The notes beneath the pieces are model-generated. The model was given only the letters and a program-made list of their open reading frames with translations, did not search any database and was not told the origin of the DNA. From the IMG/VR virus record IMGVR_UViG_3300025873_000034, positions 1 through 27,903 of that record: a stretch of DNA of 27,903 bases. One strand, written 5' to 3'. This DNA is from a virus. Positions 13,001 through 21,614 of the stretch are shown here, piece after piece. The translations under genes were made by a program, and so were the position numbers. The stretch's first letter is position 1, and each line of letters opens with the position of its first letter.

Positions 13001-16000
13001 AGGTTCCATACGGTCAAGCCCTCTATCAATAGAATATTTTCTCCTGATAGCAGGATCTAGGGTCAGCTTCTCTTGAAACAATGGCGGCTTATCAGCGGCT
13101 GCTTTAACAGCGTCCTGAATACCACGCTGCTTTGCCAGCCGTACCTTTCTTTGCATATAGTCTGACATTGGCCGTTCAATACCTATATTCGTAGCAGGCA
13201 TGGGAGCAGGTTTGTCAGTCTTACCGTCTGAAGGACCATTCCATCCCGTAAGCAATGAGATAGCATGTTTCCCTGCAAGGTCTGGCCTTCTTATAAGCAC
13301 CCTTGGATATGCGCCGTATGGAATACGATGGAATATAAATACAGATGGATACCCAAGATCAGGGCTAGTCCATTCCATTCTTACTTTTTCAAACCCGGCA
13401 GCAGTTCCTTCTTTGTGTATAACAAACCCTGCCGCCTCCGGGTTATTACGGTTAGGCCAGTACGCTTCCATCGCGGCTTCCAATAAATCCCGCACTGAAT
13501 TGTATTTGCCATTAGTATTCTTAGCTACTTGAGTGTCATGCTCTCTAGCAATAATGTGTGCTTCCCCGAATCCAGTTTCGGCCTGAACACTTTCAGACCA
13601 CTCATGGTGACCCTTGGGGATGAATACTTGGCTTACCTCACCGTCATACAGTAAGCTCTTCTCTGTTTGATACACAGGATTAACAACATCTACAGTAACT
13701 GGTTGCTCAAAGTTTTTGAGTAACCGTTCAACAGTTACCTCTGGCTCACGGTCTATAGCAAACTTTCTTGTCGGGGCCACTTGCTCTGGTGCTATCTGTT
13801 CTAATCCAACAAGAGAAGCATCAACTGTTGGATCGCCAGTCCTTACAAACTCAAGGGGGAGAAGGTCAACCTTCTGTTCAGAGAACTGTCGTTCCCGTAG
13901 TGGTAGTTTCTCTACCCCTTCTCTGAAATTAACCCAGCTATTCTGGCCTCTTGTTTCAGAAGTTAACGCCCATCTTGCCCAAGGACTTTGCGTCATTAAC
14001 ATATGGTTACGCCATGCAGCTTCTTCTCCTCTCGGCCCGAAGGTAACAGGTGACATGGTGTGTGCATAATAATCATGGACAGCACGAAGCGTATCATTAT
14101 AGACAAGGGGCCTACCATTGACATCAGTTCTTCCACTGTCAGCAAGCAATGGGTGGTTGTCATATACAACTCCGGGTGGCCCGAATCCTTCTGCATCAGT
14201 GCCTTTTATATAAAGATGATTATTAGACAGCACATCTTTCCTCATGGCCTGTGACATCTTCTTGCCATCGTAAGGCTCACCTCTTCCTTCCCATACCTCT
14301 ACCTTGATAGGCATAGCGTCATACTGCTGCCCAACTTCATCTGCAAGTTCTTCATATGCACGGCGTACATCAGGCTCGCTCAAGGCATCCATCCTCATAT
14401 CATCGAATGCCTTGGCTATCCTCTTCTGTAAAGCACGCTTCTCTTTTGTTATTGCTAGCGCTTGTTGAGTTGGCTTGAATAAACGATTAGATAGACGGGA
14501 TGCTACGCGGAGCGCGGAGGCTGAGGCTTGGTCATCTTCTGAGAGCCGAAGGTCACCTTGTATTTCTTCGTAGCTGTTGGTTGCCTCTTCTCCACTGCCG
14601 TAGACCCAGAGTCTTTGAACATCTCTCCTAGTATCGCTGATGCTTCTTCCAATGGATTGCCCTGCGCGTTCCGTAGCCTTGATAAAATCTGCGATTTTGT
14701 TGGCATTATCAGGATCTCCTACATAATAAGTTTCAAGGTATTCATCAGTGGCTGTTAGCCCAGCAAGGCCAGAAGATTTAATTGCCTTCTCAATTTCTAG
14801 CCTAGACAGCGGAGAAGCTAATTCAAATCTAACAGTAACAGTGTTATACGATCCATCTTCATACTTAGTCCCCCAAACAGAGAGTGGTTCTACATCTTCT
14901 CGCACATGAACTTGGCTCTGATTAAAGTTACCAGCAAACTTAGCCAAAACAGATAAAGAAACATCTCTATCCGGCTCCAAGAAAGATGCCTCCATACCAA
15001 TAGCTGGCTCTGCATCACCAAAGTACAAGCCACTGGCTGGGGTCAAGGTAAGCTCTAATGATTCAATACCAGAGGTAAGATACCTGAGAGAGTCAGCAGT
15101 TATCTCCTGAAGCAGGACTGCCGCGCTTTCATCTCCATTATTAGCAGCAACTGTAAGATTCTTAATTCCCTCAATCTCATCCGTAGAAGAGGACAGGTTA
15201 ACAAGTATCCTTGCCCTAGCTATATCTGCTTCAGTCTGCGGGACTTGAGGCAAATCCCTCTCTATAGCAAACTTTCTTCCCGTCCAGTCTTTTGCAAACC
15301 TATTCACATAGAAGTCAGGGTCTTCAAGCGCACGATCAACTACATATTTAGCCTCATCTAAAGTATTTGTTGGGTCTAACTCAATCTCCTGTTCCCCATC
15401 CCTAAAAGCACCAGTGCCTACGATCCTGTTATATTCTTCTCCCTCTATTTTAGGATGTCTAACATACCACCGCAAATAATCAGCACCCTCTTCTCGGCTA
15501 TACCTCTCTAGTTCAAACCCACGATACATATAAAGTCCGGGCTTTAATTTCGTAGCTGTCTTCTTGTTTATTTTGAGAGCAAAGGCTTCTTTCTGGATAG
15601 AGTTAGTATCCCTATCTATAGAGAACTTCCTTGTCGCTGCATCTGGAAGGTCAGGCTCTGTCTGGCGTATCCTCTCCAAATACTCCTCTGCTTTCTGTGC
15701 ATCTTCAGGAGTAATCTGTTCTGCTGCCGCAACAGGAATGATGCGCCTAGCTGGAGTCTCTGGTTCGCCATACAAACGGACGAACACTTGATTGCTGTTC
15801 CTGATATCTGCACTGGTGAGACCATTCTTCAGGGCAATAAAGAAGTCTACGATACGCCTGAACAATGAAGCTGGTTTGCCAGACACTCCCTTGCCAGCGG
15901 CCCAGTCACTAAAGCCATTGGCTATTGCCTCTTCAATAAATAGCTCTTCCTGTCTCTGCTCAGTCTCATTGGAATACTTGCCAGCCTTAGTATATATTCT

Positions 16001-18970
16001 CTTGGCTTCCTCGTACCAAGTTTCCTTTCCTCTTGTGGCAGGAGCGGCCTGCTTCTTCACAAACTTGGTGAGTAACTTCCACTCCTTGTCAGTGATAATC
16101 CCTGCCTCTTTTAAGCCATGAATCACCTCGTGGTTAAGGGTATCACCTAATGCTTTAGCGGCTTCCTTAACTGTTGAATTAGGTTTGATTTTATCTAGGG
16201 CCAAAGAGATAATCAGTCTCTTGCCCTCCCAATCAATAGTACCCTTATCCCCAGCCAAGGTATCAACAAACTTTGCCCTTAACCCATCCATCTTCTTTGC
16301 GAGATCAGGATTATTCTTGGTGTATTTATTTAGCCTTTTCTTAATCTCTTTCCCAACAGCAGCAAGTACCGCTCTTCTACCACCCTGTGCCTCAAGCCTT
16401 CTGCTTACCTCTTTGTTTATACTGGCAGCAGCAAGCTCTGCTTTGTACTGTGCAGACGCCTCGTCCAGAGACATGGTTGAATCAACAGTTCTCTCTGATC
16501 TCTTTATGATGATCCCTCTGCCTGTACCACCAGTATCTTCAGGAGGGATTCTCAAACGGGCAGAACGCCGCCAATCAACAGCAGCAACACGCCCTCTCTC
16601 AGCGGCAGCCTCTACTTCTCTACCCCTAGCAGCCTCCGCTGCTCTGGCTTCTACTTCTACCTGCTCACCACGAGTGAATGGCGTTGTGCCTTCTATGTCC
16701 TCTTGCTTTACAGCCCTTCTGATCTGAGCGAGGGTTGGCTTCTTGCCTTCCTTAGTCGGTACTACGGTAGGCTTAACTCTATATTCCTCATGCCAAGCCT
16801 TACGGTTAACCACATCTTTATGGATGTAGGTATTCTTCTTGCGCGGCACTACGATCAGATCGCCTCTAGCAACCGCACTATCAAGGATAGCCTCAGTAGG
16901 AACCTTGGTCTTTCTCTTTCCTTCAAGAGCCTTGGTTATATCAGACCTTAACACCTCTCCTTCACGGAGCTTCCTGTCAGGCCGCGCTGCCTGTGTGCGT
17001 GCAGCGGCCATAGCAGTGATATACTGAGAGCGGTTAAACATTGGCCGCTCAATAGTTGGTAACGACTGAGGAGTAGTCCCCGGCAATGTCGGTAATTCAT
17101 TCAATGCACGAGCAAGATAGTAAAGCTGGGTGTTAGACATCCTGTCTAAGTTCTTACTGCCTACCTTACGAGCAGCAAATCTCTCAAATCCGGGGTCATC
17201 TATTTTGATGTTCCTCTGATAGGCAAGACTTGCAATGGCAGTCTTGTTCCAAAACTCAAGATCAACTTCTACAAGCGGTGGGGGCAGTAACGCATCTATC
17301 TTATTCGGATCTAGTCCAATAGCATCAAGCTCCTCTACTGGAACTGTATCGCCTTCTACATACTGTCTTTGTCTCGTCTCACTTCTTCTTTGATTAAGCC
17401 TGACGGCATCAGCGTCAGCCATATCATTAAAGTCTATCATTGTATCTGGTCTGGTGAGGATAGCAGCCGCCCTGAGAAGGTCGTTGCGTTCATCAACCCC
17501 TGCTTTCCTGAGCGCCTCAGTTGCTAGGATTTCTGTCTCTGCCTCATCCTGCTGTCTCAGGATATCATTGACCCCGATATTAAGCTCATCACTAAACAGT
17601 TGTGCCTGTGCCTTGGTAGAGAAACGGGGAGAAGCACGCACCCCATGCTTTGTCTCTACAAAAAAGCCGCCATCCTTGTCTTCAGGCAACATCACTGGCT
17701 CACCACTGGCATCCAATACCGGATCACCTGCCGTATTAGTGGCCGGGATTCTATCCGGGCTTATCCTGTAAACATCAGGTGTACCTGTCTCATCTGTGGT
17801 GATAAGCCCCCTGTTGAATGCCAAAGGAATATCAGTGCCAAATTGGGCAAGAGTATTCTGTGCCAACAATGCGGCATCTTGATCAGGAGGAAGTACCTTC
17901 GTGCTTGATGCACTATGATCTTCCAATTGTAATAGGGGGGGAGTGATAGGTGGGCCAGTGAGAAGCAATGGCTCAAGTGGTTCAGTTGTCTCTTCTATAG
18001 GCTTGTCGGTAGTATCTTTTGCCTTCTGAGGGCCACGCATATCCCTGTCTTTATATGTCTGTAAGCCAGTACCAATTAGGCCACCAACAGCAAGCGCTGC
18101 TGCACCAGCTTCAGCGTATTCCATTAATGCGTCTGGAGTTGTTAGGTCTAATCCTGCCTGCCAACGCTCTGCCATTTGCTGGTATATTTCAGCCGGGACT
18201 TCAGTAGCAGCGCCTTTGGCAGCACCGTGTTGCATAGATGTGAATACGCTCCTAGCGGCTTGTTCCACAACCTCCTTCCCAGCCTTTGAAAAAAGACCAC
18301 CAGTAATAAGGAACAGAATATACTCAGCAGCAGCCTGTGTCGGAGCAATAAGAACAGCCTGCGATATCTTTAGCTCTTCCTGAGTCTTGGCCCCTGCCTC
18401 TATTTGACGTTGAATATTTGTTCCAATGAACTGTAATGAAGCAGATGTTATGAAACCAGCAGCCGCACCGGGAGGGCCAGCAAGGAAAAATCCTCCCGCA
18501 GCAGCGGCAAGCGGAGTAACCAACCACGGAACAGATCCAGCAAAGGCTTCAGATACAAACTGAGGTATCCTGCTTGCAACTGTTAAGACACCTTCCTCAT
18601 TATATAATCTTGCGAGTTCAGCAACATTCATAGGAGGAACTTGATTTGCCCGCTCCCTATTCTCCTCTATTAACTCAGCCCGCTCTTCCTGAAACTTCTC
18701 CTCAGTCCCAAAAGCAGCACCATAGAAACCCGGTATATCTGCTAACGTGCCAAAGCCTTCCTTCCCTGCCCTCCATGTGCCACCGAAGAGATCACCTACA
18801 CCAGAGAAGGGACCTTCCTCTTCTTCCTGTGGAGGGGGGACAAACAAACGTGCATCGAACTCCTCTCTGTCCATATCAGAGTAATATTTATTATACAAAT
18901 TATCAGCCACTTCCTGATCACTCATATAATTGTATTGTGGATACTTACCCCTAAACTCTTGAAGGTTCAT
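10091..18970 (-). CDS. Giant polyvalent internal virion / DNA-ejection protein
   Basis: This is a 2959-residue, roughly 330-kDa protein, placed like T7 gp16 just before the lysis genes. The N-terminus (FRGKYPQYNYMSDQEVADNL, then YYSDMDREEFDARL) is a helical module I associate with phage virion proteins. Residues about 110-315 are Ala/Gly-rich and hydrophobic, suited to membrane passage. A zincin-like site lies at 947-951 (HEVIH) with E1013/E1014 as candidate third ligand. Four RK(F/Y)(S/A)I(D/E)R linkers at 1114, 1232, 1735 and 1977 separate further modules. One has RAVHDYYAH (about 1629-1637), one is BECR nuclease-like (GFGEAHI, H1805), and a C-terminal LPD38-like region has PFLNARIQGLD near 2600. 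It is likely packaged and injected with the DNA, acting as an enzyme carrier. Module names are by recognition; ejection is inferred from order. Confidence 0.93.
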   Translation of the reverse strand: MNLQEFRGKYPQYNYMSDQEVADNLYNKYYSDMDREEFDARLFVPPPQEEEEGPFSGVGDLFGGTWRAGKEGFGTLADIPGFYGAAFGTEEKFQEERAELIEENRERANQVPPMNVAELARLYNEEGVLTVASRIPQFVSEAFAGSVPWLVTPLAAAAGGFFLAGPPGAAAGFITSASLQFIGTNIQRQIEAGAKTQEELKISQAVLIAPTQAAAEYILFLITGGLFSKAGKEVVEQAARSVFTSMQHGAAKGAATEVPAEIYQQMAERWQAGLDLTTPDALMEYAEAGAAALAVGGLIGTGLQTYKDRDMRGPQKAKDTTDKPIEETTEPLEPLLLTGPPITPPLLQLEDHSASSTKVLPPDQDAALLAQNTLAQFGTDIPLAFNRGLITTDETGTPDVYRISPDRIPATNTAGDPVLDASGEPVMLPEDKDGGFFVETKHGVRASPRFSTKAQAQLFSDELNIGVNDILRQQDEAETEILATEALRKAGVDERNDLLRAAAILTRPDTMIDFNDMADADAVRLNQRRSETRQRQYVEGDTVPVEELDAIGLDPNKIDALLPPPLVEVDLEFWNKTAIASLAYQRNIKIDDPGFERFAARKVGSKNLDRMSNTQLYYLARALNELPTLPGTTPQSLPTIERPMFNRSQYITAMAAARTQAARPDRKLREGEVLRSDITKALEGKRKTKVPTEAILDSAVARGDLIVVPRKKNTYIHKDVVNRKAWHEEYRVKPTVVPTKEGKKPTLAQIRRAVKQEDIEGTTPFTRGEQVEVEARAAEAARGREVEAAAERGRVAAVDWRRSARLRIPPEDTGGTGRGIIIKRSERTVDSTMSLDEASAQYKAELAAASINKEVSRRLEAQGGRRAVLAAVGKEIKKRLNKYTKNNPDLAKKMDGLRAKFVDTLAGDKGTIDWEGKRLIISLALDKIKPNSTVKEAAKALGDTLNHEVIHGLKEAGIITDKEWKLLTKFVKKQAAPATRGKETWYEEAKRIYTKAGKYSNETEQRQEELFIEEAIANGFSDWAAGKGVSGKPASLFRRIVDFFIALKNGLTSADIRNSNQVFVRLYGEPETPARRIIPVAAAEQITPEDAQKAEEYLERIRQTEPDLPDAATRKFSIDRDTNSIQKEAFALKINKKTATKLKPGLYMYRGFELERYSREEGADYLRWYVRHPKIEGEEYNRIVGTGAFRDGEQEIELDPTNTLDEAKYVVDRALEDPDFYVNRFAKDWTGRKFAIERDLPQVPQTEADIARARILVNLSSSTDEIEGIKNLTVAANNGDESAAVLLQEITADSLRYLTSGIESLELTLTPASGLYFGDAEPAIGMEASFLEPDRDVSLSVLAKFAGNFNQSQVHVREDVEPLSVWGTKYEDGSYNTVTVRFELASPLSRLEIEKAIKSSGLAGLTATDEYLETYYVGDPDNANKIADFIKATERAGQSIGRSISDTRRDVQRLWVYGSGEEATNSYEEIQGDLRLSEDDQASASALRVASRLSNRLFKPTQQALAITKEKRALQKRIAKAFDDMRMDALSEPDVRRAYEELADEVGQQYDAMPIKVEVWEGRGEPYDGKKMSQAMRKDVLSNNHLYIKGTDAEGFGPPGVVYDNHPLLADSGRTDVNGRPLVYNDTLRAVHDYYAHTMSPVTFGPRGEEAAWRNHMLMTQSPWARWALTSETRGQNSWVNFREGVEKLPLRERQFSEQKVDLLPLEFVRTGDPTVDASLVGLEQIAPEQVAPTRKFAIDREPEVTVERLLKNFEQPVTVDVVNPVYQTEKSLLYDGEVSQVFIPKGHHEWSESVQAETGFGEAHIIAREHDTQVAKNTNGKYNSVRDLLEAAMEAYWPNRNNPEAAGFVIHKEGTAAGFEKVRMEWTSPDLGYPSVFIFHRIPYGAYPRVLIRRPDLAGKHAISLLTGWNGPSDGKTDKPAPMPATNIGIERPMSDYMQRKVRLAKQRGIQDAVKAAADKPPLFQEKLTLDPAIRRKYSIDRGLDRMEPDMREAAERVMNTGGDQTFFEKIFSMFRATDPADHTFGTKFRQRIVDRFAGFIARERQRIKLRKESGVDADIALDSATSSAAALLSRKSGITAAGITKGFLIRDRGRIYALHEGLINHSDPRIAEQYKAAYDRMVEDTAYIDPVTKEEVRIQDPSELAGLVDILAEIDKEQLWGEFFLYAAARRAQRFIAEGREKTFTDEDIEIGLRAGEVSPAIDRAYRKYQLWNNAVVNIMRDSSVISAEAAELWKANADYLPFYRELFDDAGVTYEVISPEGVATRDVMYRSMKDSNNRMLSSFYSTKTPRELKGGKPVYWIMVNNVSDHQRFSSKSDELFKRVQQLRDRNGPDVQIRVAADNQRIADPLNNMLRNLDAAVTSSLQNMLVSRGIRDLRELGLASEPTKSDQPPGGEVHPSLVGVRVNGETWWYEVQDSLMLDSLMITDDVNMPALGLQAAPATLLRELVTKDPAFMAANMLRDTISAWTTSGVKMIPVIGTLKGYGQALLNSSSAAALEASGAVGGYDFKGDPKNAIKAFRKHLRMKSPHRYPARSMWEWANKLSGASDTATRIAVYERVLKETGDETAAIIEALEVINFSRKGASAAVRYLTAVVPFLNARIQGLDVLYRGATGKMTPRMDAATRKRRFYFRAAQIVALTIAYKMATGDEDENPWYHNAPEYIKDNYWIIPPTWFGMDVGPETPAYRIPIPFEVGVLFKVIPERIMRLIDGETDLTHTRESALRHLTTTFNVSFPQWFQPILESMTNHNWYAGRPIVTYWGERNESWLADPEYVSPLSLELSEALEEKMRIRWSAEQIDHMIRGYTGTLGSYALMAADSVMRNAAGIPDRADRRLDQQPPMARFLQEQQGRGPVQAFNELYNELDIFNNSLKTLSETDPRRATDYLRSRKNIAIYKDAIADTKDQLDGLRKFRRQVQSDRGMSGERKKEMLMDIDRLSNEIVSNITDRRAEILRRE
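10571..11293 (-). other. LPD38-like C-terminal region of the giant protein
   Basis: Residues about 2560-2800. INFSRKGASAAVRYLTAVVP, PFLNARIQGLDVLYRG, an aromatic helix (RAAQIVALTIAYKMATGDED), then PIPFEVGVLFKVIPERIMRLI match my recollection of the LPD38 domain near the C-terminus of phage polyvalent proteins. The role is unknown; the hydrophobic helices may act in membrane or virion assembly. Confidence 0.55.
13022..13042 (-). repeat. Linker motif copy 4 (RKYSIDR)
   Basis: Residues 1977-1983 of the giant protein, at the end of the nuclease-like module and before the long helical C-terminal half. Confidence 0.7.
13043..13747 (-). other. BECR-type nuclease-like module of the giant protein
   Basis: Residues about 1742-1976. 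GFGEAHIIAREHD (G1800, G1802, H1805, H1811) followed by SVRDLLEAAMEAYW and a beta-rich tail (FVIHKEGTAAGFEKVRMEW) resembles the phage Barnase-EndoU-ColicinE5/D-RelE-like group of polyvalent proteins, which carry a GxGxxHI signature. Such modules are probable RNases. Linker copies 3 and 4 frame it exactly. Confidence 0.5.
13748..13768 (-). repeat. Linker motif copy 3 (RKFAIDR)
   Basis: Residues 1735-1741 of the giant protein, directly before the nuclease-like module. Confidence 0.7.
13769..15256 (-). other. Unassigned module with RAVHDYYAH and TETRGQNSWVN motifs
   Basis: Residues about 1239-1734 of the giant protein, between linker copies 2 and 3. The second half has H1632-D-Y-Y-A-H1637, then EEAAWRNHMLM and LTSETRGQNSWVNF. 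The clustered His, Asp, Glu and Arg residues look like a metal or catalytic site. I recall a similar His-rich block in other aquatic phage virion proteins but cannot name a family or reaction. Confidence 0.5.
15257..15277 (-). repeat. Linker motif copy 2 (RKFAIER)
   Basis: Residues 1232-1238 of the giant protein. With copy 1 it brackets a module of about 110 residues rich in charged strands (YRGFELERYSREEGADYLRW). Confidence 0.7.
15611..15631 (-). repeat. Linker motif copy 1 (RKFSIDR)
   Basis: Residues 1114-1120 of the giant protein, right after the zincin module. One of four near-identical heptads. Confidence 0.7.
15641..16333 (-). other. Zincin-like metallopeptidase module of the giant protein
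   Basis: Residues about 880-1110. DTLNHEVIHGLKEAGIITD contains HExxH (H947, E948, H951) followed by a GLxxxG turn. EELFIEEAIANGFSDWA about 60 residues later offers the glutamate third ligand. This matches zincin modules described in phage and conjugative polyvalent proteins. It directly precedes the first RKFSIDR linker, so it might process the giant chain or attack a host protein after injection. Confidence 0.6.
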
Positions 18971-18980
18971 AACCTTAACC

Positions 18981-21611
18981 TTATTTCTTCCAATTTAACG
19001 GATCATCATTGCCAGAACCACCTGATTGAATGCGACGTAACTCAGGAAATCTCTGATGTAGAGCCGCCTGAATCTCCGGGTCATTTATATATCTTTCATC
19101 TTGAGTGATCGCCCACATCTGGTACATCACCATTGACGTAGGATCATCTACAGTAGCGCCCTCTGGGAGAGACAAACCATTAGCTGCCATCCATTGCTTG
19201 AAAGGGCTGTCCCCAGCCAGTAACTCCCTATCAAACTTCTCATCAGCTAACTTCATTGCATCTGTTTTAACATCATTGATTGTGTTAAGAACGTCCTTTT
19301 TATATTTTTGTGCCGCAAAAAACGCTGTCTGTCCTGCATAACTAGGTGCTTTTGGGTCAACAGTTTCATAAGCAGTGGTGTAGGCGTGAGCAGTTGGAGT
19401 AGCTGTACCATCGGTAGCTACAGTAAACCATTTTGGATCATTCCCATGTTCTGTAAAGAGAGCTTTCAGCACATCTTGAGCCGCCGCCCTCTCAGTTCCA
19501 AAGAGGTTCATATGCGCGACATACTTCTGAGCCTCGATACGTTCTATATCAATATTTCTGCCAAGTGCCGCATCACGGGATGCGCTGGCGGAAGTGATAT
19601 ACTGAGCAGCCCTGTCTCTATCTCCTTGCACTTCCGCTCTTTGTGCTTGGGTAATCAACTGCTTCTGTGCAAAAATATCCGCAGCGCGTTGCGCTTCAAG
19701 TCCAGCCACCTGCATATCCAGATCGACCAGCTTCCCCATAGTCTCCAAGCCTTCTTTTCTTAATTCTTCTTTCCCTTCCGTGTAACCAATCATTGCATTG
19801 GTCATGGCTATCAACATGGGTTGACGGCCATTAATAGCAGCAGCAGCAGCACGCATCCACGGCAGAGGATTTCTTTCCAAAGCCTCAATAGACTTGGCTA
19901 TATGGCCCCGTATGTCCTTAACACTTTGCGGAACAACTTTCTGATCTTCAAAAGTTTTGAGATCAGCCGCTGCCTTCTCATTAATTACCCTTTCTCTCTC
20001 AGTGAAATCCCCCGCAAGCGCCTTTCTCTCTGCTACCATTTCTGACAAAGTAGAAACCGCAGGCAGACTAACGTCTCCGTCTAAGTCCTGTTTCTTAGTA
20101 ACGTTCAGCTTCGATATATCAGCATCACCTAAGTCCAGAAGTGTAACCTTTGGTGGTTCTTGCTGTGTTGCTTGCCTAATGGCAAGCTCTAAGGCTTCTT
20201 GGTCGTAACTTTGTATCAGGGCGCTGGGATCATCCCGCGCTTCTGGTGCTGCTCTCTCTTCCTTGCTAGTTAAGCGAGCAGGCGTGGCAGGAACTTCTCT
20301 TATTGGTTGGTCGTAACTTTTCTCTCCAGTACCAGTGACTGTTTCATAATATTCTGTTGGGTCATCAACACCACCTGCGTGAGAGACCATCCCCTCTTTC
20401 CAGTCTTCAGGCAATACTCCATATTTATCAAAATATTCCTGTAGCTTGGCCTCACTTATCTCTTGTGCGCGTAATTGCGATTTGCCTCCTCCTGCGGTAG
20501 CGACACTCACTCTTTCACTAGGACTAAAATCACCGCTAAAAGTAGGAACAGCTTCGCCAGCGGTAAGCCCTGATTGTTGGAAATAAGGAGATGATATAAA
20601 AGATTCGTAGCCACCTTTTATATCCCCCCTCCCAGCGCCCGGATACCTTGGCTCAACACCCTCTATTCCCACAAGAGGACGCTCCCCCGGAGGAAGATCA
20701 GCAGCAGAGGCAGGGAAAGGATTTCGCCTCATAAGTTCTGTAAAATCTTCTTCAGTAAAATACTGCCCTCTTGTTGCCACACTTGGTAAAATATCTTCAA
20801 TCCTTGACTGGCCCCAATCCACACCTTCCCATCCAGTAATGGCAGCCAATTCATTAGGTGCTACTCCCTGCATCCTGACTGTCGGTAGATTACCAACAGG
20901 ACCGCCACGAGAACCCGTCATACTATAGGGAAGTGTATCGGAACCACCATAAGCCCTGTCTCTTTCAACAGCCGCTAACTGACTGAGGATGCCACCAAAG
21001 GCAGGCTCTGATGTTGGCTTGGCCCCTTTTACATAAGCCTCTTCAAACCTTGCTTTGCCCTGTCCATACAAACGAGGATCACCCCTCTTCTGACGGGCAG
21101 CAGTGATCATAGCCCACATCTCAGGCGTTAATTTCGGCGTGTCTCTATTGGTTGTGAGGCTACCTATTGATTTACCGGGATACATAACAGGAGGATGGTA
21201 TCCTCTAACCGCCCTCACTGTTGGCATACCCCCGCCAGCCATTCTAGCGGTTGGGTTCTGTGCCGCCATCAATGCCTGTATGGCTGGGTTGGGCTGAGGT
21301 GGCGCTGCCGCAGCAGTAGCCCCTGCATTCGACAGGGGATTAGGTGCCGTCATATCTACTGTAGTATCGGGGGCCGCTTCAGGAATATTACCTACTGCAT
21401 CCATAAGACCATCAACCACAGTAGACGGCTGAGAAGCATTTTGTGCTGCTGCTTGTTGCGCTCCTGCTGTAGCTAAGTTCTTTAATTTCTTGTCAAGTTC
21501 TCCAGTCAAAATCCATATAGGAATATGGCTGCCTTCCTGAATATGTCTCCGAATTTGAGCAACAGACATATCTTTAACATCATCTGCTATCTGTACTAAA
21601 TTCCTAGCCAT
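18981..21611 (-). CDS. Large internal virion protein (876 aa), T7 gp15-like by position
   Basis: This protein has 876 residues. The N-terminus (MARNLVQIADDVKDMSVAQI followed by HIPIWILTGELDKKLK) is a helical module seen in other phage virion proteins. Residues 45-125 are Ala/Pro/Gln-rich and flexible. Two copies of the repeat motif shared with the 1487-aa protein occur: GGMPTVRAVRG (127-137) and GGPVGNLPTVRMQG (236-249). A long charged alpha-helical, probably coiled-coil region covers about 535-730 (for example VAGLEAQRAADIFAQKQLIT). The C-terminus is charged, ending GSGNDDPLNWKK. No enzyme motif was found. It lies 3 bases after the 333-aa gene and 10 before the giant gene, matching the T7 gp14-gp15-gp16 order. 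I infer an ejection-apparatus protein; homology to gp15 itself is not shown. Confidence 0.88.
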   Translation of the reverse strand: MARNLVQIADDVKDMSVAQIRRHIQEGSHIPIWILTGELDKKLKNLATAGAQQAAAQNASQPSTVVDGLMDAVGNIPEAAPDTTVDMTAPNPLSNAGATAAAAPPQPNPAIQALMAAQNPTARMAGGGMPTVRAVRGYHPPVMYPGKSIGSLTTNRDTPKLTPEMWAMITAARQKRGDPRLYGQGKARFEEAYVKGAKPTSEPAFGGILSQLAAVERDRAYGGSDTLPYSMTGSRGGPVGNLPTVRMQGVAPNELAAITGWEGVDWGQSRIEDILPSVATRGQYFTEEDFTELMRRNPFPASAADLPPGERPLVGIEGVEPRYPGAGRGDIKGGYESFISSPYFQQSGLTAGEAVPTFSGDFSPSERVSVATAGGGKSQLRAQEISEAKLQEYFDKYGVLPEDWKEGMVSHAGGVDDPTEYYETVTGTGEKSYDQPIREVPATPARLTSKEERAAPEARDDPSALIQSYDQEALELAIRQATQQEPPKVTLLDLGDADISKLNVTKKQDLDGDVSLPAVSTLSEMVAERKALAGDFTERERVINEKAAADLKTFEDQKVVPQSVKDIRGHIAKSIEALERNPLPWMRAAAAAINGRQPMLIAMTNAMIGYTEGKEELRKEGLETMGKLVDLDMQVAGLEAQRAADIFAQKQLITQAQRAEVQGDRDRAAQYITSASASRDAALGRNIDIERIEAQKYVAHMNLFGTERAAAQDVLKALFTEHGNDPKWFTVATDGTATPTAHAYTTAYETVDPKAPSYAGQTAFFAAQKYKKDVLNTINDVKTDAMKLADEKFDRELLAGDSPFKQWMAANGLSLPEGATVDDPTSMVMYQMWAITQDERYINDPEIQAALHQRFPELRRIQSGGSGNDDPLNWKK
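20866..20885 (-). repeat. LPTVRMQG-coding 20-mer, copy in the 876-aa gene
   Basis: CCCTGCATCCTGACTGTCGG on the plus strand. It differs at four positions from the copies at 24184 and 24931 in another gene and encodes the core of the same peptide motif. Confidence 0.6.
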
Positions 21612-21614
21612 CTC

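Noticed and set aside
16185-16727. Long plus-strand open frame (180 codons) opposite the giant gene
   Set aside because: It is antisense to a well-supported 2959-aa gene, has Ser/Leu-rich composition typical of a complement frame, and shows no domain or ribosome site. The same applies to the other plus-strand frames across 10-27 kb.
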